NCBI GenBank assembly: GCA_044866075.1
Contig: JBIOTQ010000082.1
Location: 1-6,426 of the forward strand
Origin: JBASRP01 sp044866075
GTDB lineage: Bacteria > Actinomycetota > AC-67
DNA: 6,426 bases
Direction: 5' to 3'
The notes beneath the pieces were generated by a model. That model was not told the DNA's origin. It was given only the letters and a program-made list of their open reading frames with translations, and ran no database searches. Shown here piece after piece: positions 1-5,879 of the stretch. A program made the position numbers and the translations under genes. The first letter of the stretch is position 1; the number at the start of each line of letters is the position of its first letter.

Positions 1-2
1 CG

Positions 3-575
3 TGGCGTACGGTGTCGGCCGGGCTCGAGTGTTTCGCGTTCCTCGGCTCGGCCTGCGGCGACATGCGCGGCTCGCACGTCTGCGAGGACGAGGCGATCGT
101 CGAGGCGATCGACCCGGCGACCGGCGAACCGGTCGCCGATGGGACGCGCGGCCATCTCGTCGTCACGCCGCTGACGAAGGACAACTTCCTGCTGCGCTAC
201 GACCTCGAGGATCTGGTGCGCCTCGATCATTCGCCGTGCGAGTGCGGCGAGACGCACGTGCGCGCCTTCTGGGACGGCCGGTCGAAGGACGTCGTGCACG
301 CGGGCGACCGCGCGCTACTCCCGATGGACGTGTGGCTGATCTTGCGCGACGTCGAGGAGGTCTCGCAGCCCGGCGTCGAGTACCAGCTCGTCCGGACGGC
401 CGACACGTCGCGGCTCCGCCTGCGCGTCGAAGCCGACAAGCCCGAGGAGGCCCTGCGCGCCCGGCTCGAAGCCCTGCTCTCGGAGCGCCTCGGTGTCGAC
501 GTCGCGGTCGAACTCCTCACATCGGGCGCGTTGCCCCGGCCCGCCTACAAGCCCGCGCCGGTGGTGGACGAGTAG
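3..575 (+). CDS. Acyl-CoA ligase, phenylacetate-CoA ligase (PaaK)-like, C-terminal part (5' truncated)
   Basis: The frame is open from the left edge (first full codon TGG at 3) to TAG at 573-575, giving 190 visible residues of what should be a protein of about 400-450. It looks like the C-terminal part of a PaaK-type adenylate-forming ligase, which would activate a carboxylic acid with ATP and CoA in the cytosol. Support comes from an ATGEPV...GHLVVTPL strand-turn; LLRYDLEDLV, matching the family's RY..(G/R)D segment; a CECG pair; GRSKD followed by a P-containing stretch at the hinge where GR.DD...G...P is usual; and a C-terminal lysine (K183) in RPAYKP, where the family's catalytic lysine sits. 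The P-loop-like AMP motif lies outside the window. A GTG at 12 is only an internal valine. The crotonase follows after 12 nt, so the two are probably co-transcribed. The substrate is unknown. The family call is fairly sure, the exact activity is not. Confidence 0.8.
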   Translation, partial: WRTVSAGLECFAFLGSACGDMRGSHVCEDEAIVEAIDPATGEPVADGTRGHLVVTPLTKDNFLLRYDLEDLVRLDHSPCECGETHVRAFWDGRSKDVVHAGDRALLPMDVWLILRDVEEVSQPGVEYQLVRTADTSRLRLRVEADKPEEALRARLEALLSERLGVDVAVELLTSGALPRPAYKPAPVVDE

Positions 576-587
576 GCTCGTGAGATC

Positions 588-1409
588 ATGGACTTCGAGA
601 CCCTTCTGTACGAGGAGAAGGACGGCGTCGCCTGGGTGACGCTGAACCGCCCCGACGTCCACAACGCGTTCAACTCCGTGATGATGCGCGAGCTCTCCGA
701 GTTGTGGACGGCGCTGCGCGCAAACGACGAGGTCCGCGTCGCCGTTCTCACCGGTGCCGGTGAGAAGGCTTTCTGTACCGGCATCGATCGCGCCGAGGGT
801 GTCGCCGGCCGCTCGCCCCTGCCCGACGGGCGTCACGTCGGATCGCCGAGCGATTCGCCGTTCATGTTCGACGATCCCGGCGACGTCCTCGGCCCCAAGA
901 CGAACGACCTGTGGAAGCCGGTGATCGCCGCCGTCAACGGCATGGCCTGCGGAGGCGCGTTCTATCTGCTCGGCGAGTGCGACATCATCATCGCGTCCGA
1001 GAACGCGACGTTCTTCGATCCGCACACGACGTACGGAATGACGTCGTCGTTCGAGTCGATGCACATGGTCTACAAGATGCCTTTCGGCGAGGTGGTGCGG
1101 ATGCAGTTGCTCGGAAACGACGAACGGCTATCCGCGCAGCGCGCCCACCAGATCGGGTTGGTGAGCGAGGTCGTCGCGCCGAACGAACTGCGCGGCGCGG
1201 CGCAGTGGCTCGCCGACCGGATCGCCGCCAAACCGCCGCTGGCCGTCGAAGGTACCCTCCGCGCCCTGTGGGCGGCGAAAGACCTGCCGCGTTCGCAGGC
1301 GCTGGCGCTCGGCTACGCGTACGTGAAGATGGGGACGAACGCCGAGTCGATCAAGGAAGGCCAGCGCGCGTTCGAGAGTGGCGAACGGCCGAAGTGGCGG
1401 TTGCGATGA
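588..1409 (+). CDS. Crotonase-fold protein (enoyl-CoA hydratase/isomerase family) with substituted catalytic residues
   Basis: This 273-aa protein is a typical-length crotonase superfamily member acting on an acyl-CoA thioester. Visible landmarks are VAWVTLNRPDVHNAFN near residues 14-29, the first oxyanion-hole loop AFCTGID (61-67), the second oxyanion loop VNGMACGGAF (116-125), CDIIIASENATFFDPH (131-146), and the usual C-terminal helix ending FESGERPKW. Aligned by eye to rat mitochondrial enoyl-CoA hydratase (GGGCE with Glu144; QPE with Glu164), the catalytic positions are Tyr126 and His146, with the expected 20-residue spacing. It therefore should not be assumed to hydrate enoyl-CoA; isomerase, hydrolase, decarboxylase or lyase chemistry is possible. 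An insertion at about 75-105, rich in Pro, Asp and Gly, precedes the second loop. The start is ATG at 588, with only a weak ribosome site (GTGAGA just upstream), consistent with coupling to the ligase gene 12 nt before it. Fold sure, reaction not. Confidence 0.9.
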   Translation: MDFETLLYEEKDGVAWVTLNRPDVHNAFNSVMMRELSELWTALRANDEVRVAVLTGAGEKAFCTGIDRAEGVAGRSPLPDGRHVGSPSDSPFMFDDPGDVLGPKTNDLWKPVIAAVNGMACGGAFYLLGECDIIIASENATFFDPHTTYGMTSSFESMHMVYKMPFGEVVRMQLLGNDERLSAQRAHQIGLVSEVVAPNELRGAAQWLADRIAAKPPLAVEGTLRALWAAKDLPRSQALALGYAYVKMGTNAESIKEGQRAFESGERPKWRLR

Positions 1410-1669
1410 GGATCGGTCGTGAGCGGTACGGCTACTCGGAACCTCCGCACGTCCGGCGCGGTTTGTTGTACATCGGCCTGACACTCATCGCGCTGTCGCT
1501 CCCATTGATAGTGCCGCTTGGCTCTCTCGCGACGGTGGTCTCCGCCGCCGGCATGCTCGCGATGATCTATGCCTTCCTGCCCTCGAGCTATCCCCTTCTC
1601 GGTGTGTTCGGAAGCCTTGCCGTGTCGTGCGTTCCGTTCGCGATCGCTTACTGGCTCCTCAACGACTAG
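1406..1669 (+). CDS. Small three-helix membrane protein, function unknown
   Basis: This 87-aa frame begins with an ATG that overlaps the crotonase TGA (ATGA, 1406-1409), the usual arrangement for translational coupling. There is a basic, Pro-containing N-terminus of about 19 residues (MRIGRERYGYSEPPHVRRG), followed by hydrophobic segments near 20-38, 41-58 and 64-84, then a short LLND tail. The positive N-terminus suggests it faces the cytosol. I do not recognise a family. In favour of a real gene: the strongly hydrophobic, well-punctuated composition, codon third positions less GC-rich than shadow frames would give, and the exact 4-nt overlap. Against it: no clear Shine-Dalgarno and its small size. 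The same frame is open upstream to about 911, but that part lies antisense-like within the crotonase and reads as Arg-rich nonsense. The stop TAG (1667-1669) overlaps the stop of the convergent lipoprotein gene. Confidence 0.65.
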   Translation: MRIGRERYGYSEPPHVRRGLLYIGLTLIALSLPLIVPLGSLATVVSAAGMLAMIYAFLPSSYPLLGVFGSLAVSCVPFAIAYWLLND

Positions 1670-2376
1670 ACCGCCGCCAGTTTCGCCCCGAGCTTGTCCA
1701 GCAGCGAGCGCTCGAGGCTCGCGTCGAACGGCTTCCCGAGGTTGAAGAACGAGGCGCTCACTTCGGCCCGGCCCTTCAGGATGAAGATCAGGTCCTGATA
1801 CGCCGTGAGCGTCTGTCTGCCCGCTGCGATCGTCGCTTTGAGCCGGAACCCGACGGTGGCATCGCCGTACGTCGCCGTCGTGATGCGATCGAAATCGACC
1901 GACTTGAGCGTGGCGCCCGATCCGTTCGACGAGAGTTCTTCGTTCAATGCCTTCTTCGCGAAGTCTTCGACGCACTTCTCGACCTTGGTCCCTTTGATCG
2001 CCGCGAGGTCGGTCTGGGCGTACGCCGCCGTCTTGACGAACGTAGCGTTGGAACTGGCCGATGCGTTGTCCTTCTCGATGTCGGGCCCATCGACCTCGGC
2101 GCTTTCGGCGACGTCCGGGTCGACGGCTCCCACACACGCGGCGAGCTCCTTTCCCTGAGCCTCCTCGTTCGGATCCGGTGTCGAGGGCGTCGCCGTCCAC
2201 CCGGCGGGGAAGTCCGCCGCGACGAGCACGAGCTTCTCCGCTTTCGCCTTGTCGGCCGCGGCCGTGTTCGTGGTCGGACTGGACGACCCCGACGTGCTCG
2301 GCTTCTTGCCGCTACCTCCGCACGCGGTCAAGGCGAGTGCGAGGATCAATGCGATCGTTCCGAGGGTCCGCTTCAT
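1666..2376 (-). CDS. Secreted lipoprotein, function unknown
   Basis: The 236-aa product starts MKRTLGTIALILALALTACG: a short basic N-region, a hydrophobic core and an LTAC lipobox with Cys19, so it should be exported, lipidated and anchored on the outer face of the membrane. A Gly/Ser/Thr/Lys-rich linker runs from about 20 to 45. The globular part opens with AEKLVLVAADFPAGW (47-60), which recalls the (L)..DLPAGW segments of actinobacterial extracellular sensor-like lipoproteins (from memory, not a firm assignment). Cys81 and Cys135 are the only cysteines in the mature domain and could form a disulfide. It is far too short, and lacks the pattern, to be the missing LivK binding protein. The start is ATG at 2376 with AGGAGG four bases upstream. 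It lies 70 nt after livF on the same strand and could be read through from the transporter operon or from its own candidate promoter. Its TAG stop shares CTAG with the convergent gene. Confidence 0.87.
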   Translation of the reverse strand: MKRTLGTIALILALALTACGGSGKKPSTSGSSSPTTNTAAADKAKAEKLVLVAADFPAGWTATPSTPDPNEEAQGKELAACVGAVDPDVAESAEVDGPDIEKDNASASSNATFVKTAAYAQTDLAAIKGTKVEKCVEDFAKKALNEELSSNGSGATLKSVDFDRITTATYGDATVGFRLKATIAAGRQTLTAYQDLIFILKGRAEVSASFFNLGKPFDASLERSLLDKLGAKLAAV

Positions 2377-2380
2377 GAAG

Positions 2381-2399
2381 CCTCCTCTTACGGAAGAGG
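2381..2399 (-). promoter_or_regulatory. Ribosome binding site of the lipoprotein gene, within a small inverted repeat
   Basis: On the minus strand AGGAGG (2386-2381) lies four bases before the ATG at 2376, which fixes that start. The right arm of a perfect 6-bp inverted repeat, CCTCTT-CCGT-AAGAGG (2399-2384), overlaps the first half of this site, so a transcript arriving from livF could fold and partly hide it. The stem is short, and regulation is only a possibility. Confidence 0.6.
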
Positions 2400-2401
2400 C
2401 G

Positions 2402-2430
2402 AGTCTAGGTCAGTCCTGCGGTGCGGTCCA
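2402..2430 (-). promoter_or_regulatory. Candidate housekeeping-sigma promoter for the lipoprotein gene
   Basis: Reading the minus strand, TGGACC (2430-2425) and TAGACT (2407-2402) are separated by 17 bases. Each matches 4 of 6 bases of the TTGACA/TATAAT consensus, and TAGACT fits the looser actinobacterial TANNNT. The predicted transcript would start near 2395, about 19 nt before the ATG. It lies wholly within the 70-nt gap between livF and the lipoprotein gene. Matches of this quality occur by chance, so this is a candidate only. Confidence 0.35.
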
Positions 2431-2446
2431 CGAACCGGAAACGGGC

Positions 2447-3181
2447 TTATCCGCTGCCGATCCCTTCGCTGCCTGACGTGCCCAGGTAGCTCTCCACCAG
2501 GCGCTCGTCGTGCTCGAGCTCGCCGGGTTCGCCGATGAATTGCATGCGTCCCTTGTGCAGGATGACGACGATGTCCGCGAGCCGCAGCGCGTGACGAACG
2601 TACTGCTCGACGAGGAGGATCGTCGTGCCCGCCTCGCGTATCGCGCGCACGTCGTCGAAGAGTTGCGAGACGAGCCGCGGCGCGAGGCCGAGTGACAGCT
2701 CGTCGATCATCAGCAGGCGCGGGTTCGTGATGACCGCGCGCGCGAGCGAGAGCATCTGCTGCTCGCCGCCGGATAGCGTTCCGGCGGTTTGCCCTTTGCG
2801 CTTTTCGAGGATGGGGAAGCGCTCGTAGACGCGGCGCAACGAGCCGTTCCCGTTCCCGGAAGCGTAGGTCGCCATCAGGAGATTCTCGCGCACGCTCAGT
2901 CCGGGAAATATGCCCCGGCCTTCCGGGATGTGCGCCAGCCCCAGCCGCGCGATCCTGTAGTCGGAGCGACCCTCGATGCGAACGCCGTCGAACGTGATAT
3001 GTCCCTGCGCCGGCGTCAGCATCCCGGAGATCGTGCGAAGCATCGTCGACTTCCCGGCGCCGTTCGGTCCGAGCAGGGCGACGACCGATCCCTCCGGCAC
3101 GATCAGGGAGATGTCGGAGAGAGCCACGAAGCGGCCGTAGCGCGCTTCAACGCCGCGCAGACGGAGCAGCGGTCGCGTCAT
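2447..3181 (-). CDS. livF: HAAT-family ABC importer ATP-binding protein LivF
   Basis: This 244-aa cytosolic ATPase is the LivF partner of a branched-chain-amino-acid-type ABC importer. Visible are Walker A GPNGAGKST (38-46); the LivF-type Q-loop replacement and following helix, HIPEGRGIFPGLSVREN (84-100); signature LSGGEQQ (136-142); Walker B LLMIDE (156-161) with catalytic Glu161; and SLGLAP (163-168), a LivF hallmark (the usual DEPSLG reads DELSLG here). The switch histidine of most ABC ATPases is replaced by Gln193 in LLVEQY, as is common in LivF. ATG at 3181 was chosen because it is preceded directly by AGGAGGAGG and gives the normal N-terminus. An in-frame GTG at 3208 would add nine residues. 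It overlaps livG by 35 nt. The product should pair with LivG under the fused LivHM permease. The transported compound is not shown by the sequence. Confidence 0.96.
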   Translation of the reverse strand: MTRPLLRLRGVEARYGRFVALSDISLIVPEGSVVALLGPNGAGKSTMLRTISGMLTPAQGHITFDGVRIEGRSDYRIARLGLAHIPEGRGIFPGLSVRENLLMATYASGNGNGSLRRVYERFPILEKRKGQTAGTLSGGEQQMLSLARAVITNPRLLMIDELSLGLAPRLVSQLFDDVRAIREAGTTILLVEQYVRHALRLADIVVILHKGRMQFIGEPGELEHDERLVESYLGTSGSEGIGSG

Positions 3182-3947
3182 CCTCCTCCTCTCCCAGGTA
3201 GGCGCCACGGACGGCGGGATCCGCCGCGATCTCCTTCGGCGTGCCGCTCGCGATCAGGCGTCCGAAGTCGAGGACGTAGATCGTCTTGCAGACATCCATC
3301 ACGAGATCCATGTCGTGCTCGACGAGCAGGATGCTGATACCGCGCTCGGAGCTGATCTGCTGCAGCATCCGTCCGAAGGCGCGCGTCTCCGCGGAGTCGA
3401 GTCCGGACGACGGCTCGTCGAGCAGCAGGACCTTCGGATTGATGCAGAGCGCGCGGCCGAGTTCGAGCATCCGCGCGCTCCCGACCGGAAGATCGGAGGC
3501 GCGGCGGTCGGCGGCCCACTCGAGCCCGAGTTCGTGCATGACCTTCGTCGCGATCTCGCCGCAGCGGCGCTCCTCGCGAGGCCGGCGCGGCAGATGCAGG
3601 AGGTCCGACGCGATGTCGAGCCGGCTGGCACCGGCCTCGGCCGCGACCAGAAGGTTGTCGAACAACGAGATGCGATGGAAGAGCTCGAGCTTCTGGAAGG
3701 TCCGACCGATGCCCGCCTTCGCGCGCTGCGTTGGCGTCGCGCGTGTGAGGTCTATGTCGTCGAGTATGACGCGACCGTGCGTCGGCGTCAGGAATCCGCA
3801 GATAGCGTTGAACACGGTGGTCTTACCGGCGCCGTTCGGGCCGATGAGTCCGACGAAGCCACCATCGGGGACTTCGATCGTCGCGTCGTCGACCGCGAGC
3901 AGCCCGCCGAAGCGAACGGTGATCTTGTCGGCTAGGAGCGTGCTCAC
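3147..3947 (-). CDS. livG: HAAT-family ABC importer ATP-binding protein LivG
   Basis: This 266-aa cytosolic ATPase carries Walker A GPNGAGKTT (36-44), a Q-loop in GIGRTFQKLELF (79-90) typical of LivG, a divergent signature LPVGSARMLELGRAL (153-167), Walker B VLLLDEPSSGLD (173-184), and switch His211 in LLVEHDMDLVM. It would hydrolyse ATP as a heterodimer with LivF. The family usually has LP.G..R.LE.ARAL at the signature, so VGSAR is within its range but far from LSGGQ. The GTG start at 3947 overlaps the TGA of livHM (GTGA) and has GGAGG six bases upstream. The same frame is open further upstream through livHM but without LivG-like sequence. The C-terminus GEEEDDATAAPSARR is a slightly acidic tail, encoded partly by the purine-rich stretch that doubles as the livF ribosome site. 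Confidence 0.96.
   Translation of the reverse strand: MSTLLADKITVRFGGLLAVDDATIEVPDGGFVGLIGPNGAGKTTVFNAICGFLTPTHGRVILDDIDLTRATPTQRAKAGIGRTFQKLELFHRISLFDNLLVAAEAGASRLDIASDLLHLPRRPREERRCGEIATKVMHELGLEWAADRRASDLPVGSARMLELGRALCINPKVLLLDEPSSGLDSAETRAFGRMLQQISSERGISILLVEHDMDLVMDVCKTIYVLDFGRLIASGTPKEIAADPAVRGAYLGEEEDDATAAPSARR
3182..3190 (-). promoter_or_regulatory. Purine-rich ribosome binding site for livF, inside livG
   Basis: On the minus strand AGGAGGAGG lies immediately before the ATG at 3181, preceded by GGGAG. The AGGAGG at its 5' end is three bases from the ATG, a short spacing, and the overlapping repeats offer several registers. It favours the ATG at 3181 over the GTG at 3208. The same bases encode part of the GEEEDD tail of LivG. 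Confidence 0.6.
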
Positions 3948-5866
3948 TCTTGGCCTCCGGCGACGGGGGCCGGTTCCGGCGTCGGTCCCGCCCGTCCACG
4001 CGACAGCGCGCGGAGTAACGCGTTCCCCCCGCGACGGAGTTCGCCGAACAGGCCCTCTGGGTTCTGCGCGAGCGCCAGGGTGGCGCCGAGGCCGAACAGG
4101 ATGAACTGCAGTTCGAGGATCGTTGGGTTGTTGCGGAAGATGTACGGGAAGAGTCCGGTGAGCAGGCCCGCAGCGATGGCCCCTCCGATGTGGAAGATGC
4201 CGCCGAGCACGGCGACGGTGACGAAGAAAATCGAATAGAACGGGATGAAGTCGAGGCGCGCCGCTTGACCACGCTGCATGGCGGTGAGGATCCCACCAAA
4301 CGCGGCGATCAACGCCGAGAGGCTGAAGATCAGCACCTTGTACTTTGCGACACTGATCCCAAGTGAGCGCGTCGCCGTCTCGCTGTCGCGGATGCCGGCG
4401 AGCACGCGCCCGGTGCGCCCGGTTCGAAGATTGACCGCCACGATCACGCCGATCACGAGGACGGCCAGCGCGAGGTAATAGAAAGCGTTGTCGCCCTCGA
4501 AGCCGTCCGGTCGCGGCATGTGGACGATGCCCTCCGAACCCGACACGCGTGCCTCTTGGAAGAAAAGCTGCTGTGCCATGAACGCGAAGGCGAGCGTGAG
4601 CAGCGCGAGGTAGAGGCCGTGCAGCCGAACGGCCACGATGCCGATGAGCGCTCCCGCCGGAACCGCTGCAAGCGCGCCAAGGAGGAGCGCGATCCACGTG
4701 TTCATCCCTGTGTCACCGATGAGGTGACCGGTCGTAAAGGCGGCAAGCCCGACGAAGGCGGTGTGACCGAGCGAGATCTGACCGGAATATCCGGTGAGGA
4801 TGACGATCGACAGGAAGATGATCGCCTGCGTCATCCCGTACGTGATCGAGAGCCTCCAGCCGATCCCGTTCACGACGACTGGCACGAGAGCCAGGGCAGC
4901 GAACATCGCGACGCCGACGCCGATGCGGGCCCGCGCCGACGCGTTCTGTGCGACCTCGCGGGTCCGGACGACGAAGCTCGCGCCAAGGCCAGCGCGACGC
5001 AGCGCCTTCGGCGCGAAGAGAACCAGGAGCGTCATCAGAACGAACGGGACAGCGGTGCTCAAGTTGCCGAGGAGGCCGCGCTGCGTTCCGTACTGGACAA
5101 GCATCGCCTCGATGATTCCCAGGACGATGCCGCCGGCGAACGCGAGCGGCAGGCTGCGCAGATAGCCGAGCATCGCGGCGCCGAGGACGAACGAGATGAT
5201 GAAGGCCGGGAAGAGGTTCGGATCCAACAGTCCCAGTCGCGGGACGAGCAGGACGCCGGTTAGCGCCGCGAACGACGTGCTTAGGGCCCACGCTCCCGAA
5301 GAGACGAGTCCCGTGTTGATCGCCATCAGCCCGGCCACGGGACGGTTGTCGACAACGGCGCGAAACGCGATGCCGAGACGGGTGAACTTCAACATCGCTC
5401 CGAGGAGCAATGCGGCGGCGGTAGAGATCCCGAGGACGATCAGCCCGTCCATGCCGACAGAGACGCCGAGGATCTCGACCGGGGTCCGAGGGAAGAGGGA
5501 AGGCACTTCCACGGTCACCCCGTGCCAGATCCGGAAGACGATGCCTTCGAAGAGGACGAAGAGGCCGACGGTCACCATCAAACCGATGACGATCGGCTGT
5601 CCCTCGATCCGGCGGAACAGCTGCGTGTCGAGGAAGATGCCGATCAGGGGGGCGAAGAGGAACACGACAACGAACGCGGACAGCCAAACCGGCCATCCGA
5701 AGCCGATCGTGAATTGCCAGTGGATGAACGTCGTGAAGAGAGCGATGCCGCCGTATCCCAGGTTGAGGATGCCGGACGTCTTGTAGGTGAGGACCAGACC
5801 CGTCGACGCGAGGGCGTAGACGCTTCCCGTGACCAGACCGAGGAGGAGGGTCCGGATGAAGATCAT
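3944..5866 (-). CDS. livHM: Fused LivH-LivM permease of a branched-chain-amino-acid-type ABC importer
   Basis: A single 640-aa frame joins the two permease subunits that are separate proteins in E. coli. The LivH half (about 1-290) starts MIFIRTLLLGLVTGSVYALASTG and has TYKTSGILNLGYGG (27-40) and the ATPase-contact loop RAVVDNRPVAGLMAIN (169-184). A basic linker of some 25 residues (about 289-314) leads to the LivM half (315 to about 610), with LTGYSGQISLGHTAF (357-371) and its own contact loop RDSETATRSLG (493-503). A soluble Arg/Pro-rich tail ends the protein. The many hydrophobic segments place it in the cytoplasmic membrane, forming the translocation pore above LivG-LivF. ATG at 5866 gives the expected LivH N-terminus; the ribosome site is weak (GAG only), which fits coupling to the gene ending 13 nt upstream. 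The stop overlaps the livG start by 4 nt. Both contact loops look intact, so the fusion appears functional. Confidence 0.95.
   Translation of the reverse strand: MIFIRTLLLGLVTGSVYALASTGLVLTYKTSGILNLGYGGIALFTTFIHWQFTIGFGWPVWLSAFVVVFLFAPLIGIFLDTQLFRRIEGQPIVIGLMVTVGLFVLFEGIVFRIWHGVTVEVPSLFPRTPVEILGVSVGMDGLIVLGISTAAALLLGAMLKFTRLGIAFRAVVDNRPVAGLMAINTGLVSSGAWALSTSFAALTGVLLVPRLGLLDPNLFPAFIISFVLGAAMLGYLRSLPLAFAGGIVLGIIEAMLVQYGTQRGLLGNLSTAVPFVLMTLLVLFAPKALRRAGLGASFVVRTREVAQNASARARIGVGVAMFAALALVPVVVNGIGWRLSITYGMTQAIIFLSIVILTGYSGQISLGHTAFVGLAAFTTGHLIGDTGMNTWIALLLGALAAVPAGALIGIVAVRLHGLYLALLTLAFAFMAQQLFFQEARVSGSEGIVHMPRPDGFEGDNAFYYLALAVLVIGVIVAVNLRTGRTGRVLAGIRDSETATRSLGISVAKYKVLIFSLSALIAAFGGILTAMQRGQAARLDFIPFYSIFFVTVAVLGGIFHIGGAIAAGLLTGLFPYIFRNNPTILELQFILFGLGATLALAQNPEGLFGELRRGGNALLRALSRGRAGPTPEPAPVAGGQE
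3954..3958 (-). promoter_or_regulatory. Ribosome binding site fixing the livG GTG start
   Basis: GGAGG on the minus strand (3958-3954), with a six-base spacer (CCAAGA) to the GTG at 3947, is well placed. It supports the GTG that overlaps the livHM stop as the true livG start. It lies inside the last codons of livHM. Confidence 0.65.
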
Positions 5867-5879
5867 CGCTCGATGCGGC

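Noticed and set aside
911..1405. Upstream extension of the small membrane protein frame
   Set aside because: The extension lies inside the crotonase in another frame and is Arg-rich nonsense. Recognisable protein character begins only after the ATG at 1406.
1313..2200. Long - strand open frame (295 codons) across the convergent junction
   Set aside because: It crosses two better-supported genes, is highly Arg/Gly/Asp-rich, and has no ribosome site or recognisable motif.
1666..2376. The lipoprotein as the transporter's substrate-binding protein LivK
   Set aside because: It has 236 residues against about 370-400 for LivK, and lacks the two-lobe periplasmic-binding-protein sequence pattern after the signal peptide.
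1627..2538. Long + strand open frame (303 codons) antisense to the lipoprotein and the livF end
   Set aside because: The product is Arg/Gly-rich without domains, and the opposite strand carries a clear signal peptide, lipobox and LivF C-terminus. It is a shadow of GC-rich coding DNA.
3182..3208. GTG at 3208 as the livF start
   Set aside because: It would add nine residues (MAPTWERRR) atypical of LivF, has no ribosome site, and its codons are the purine-rich ribosome site for the ATG at 3181.
4520..5263. Long + strand open frame (247 codons) antisense to livHM
   Set aside because: Its composition is charged low-complexity (Asp/Glu/Arg), the mirror of hydrophobic permease codons. The permease frame explains the DNA fully.
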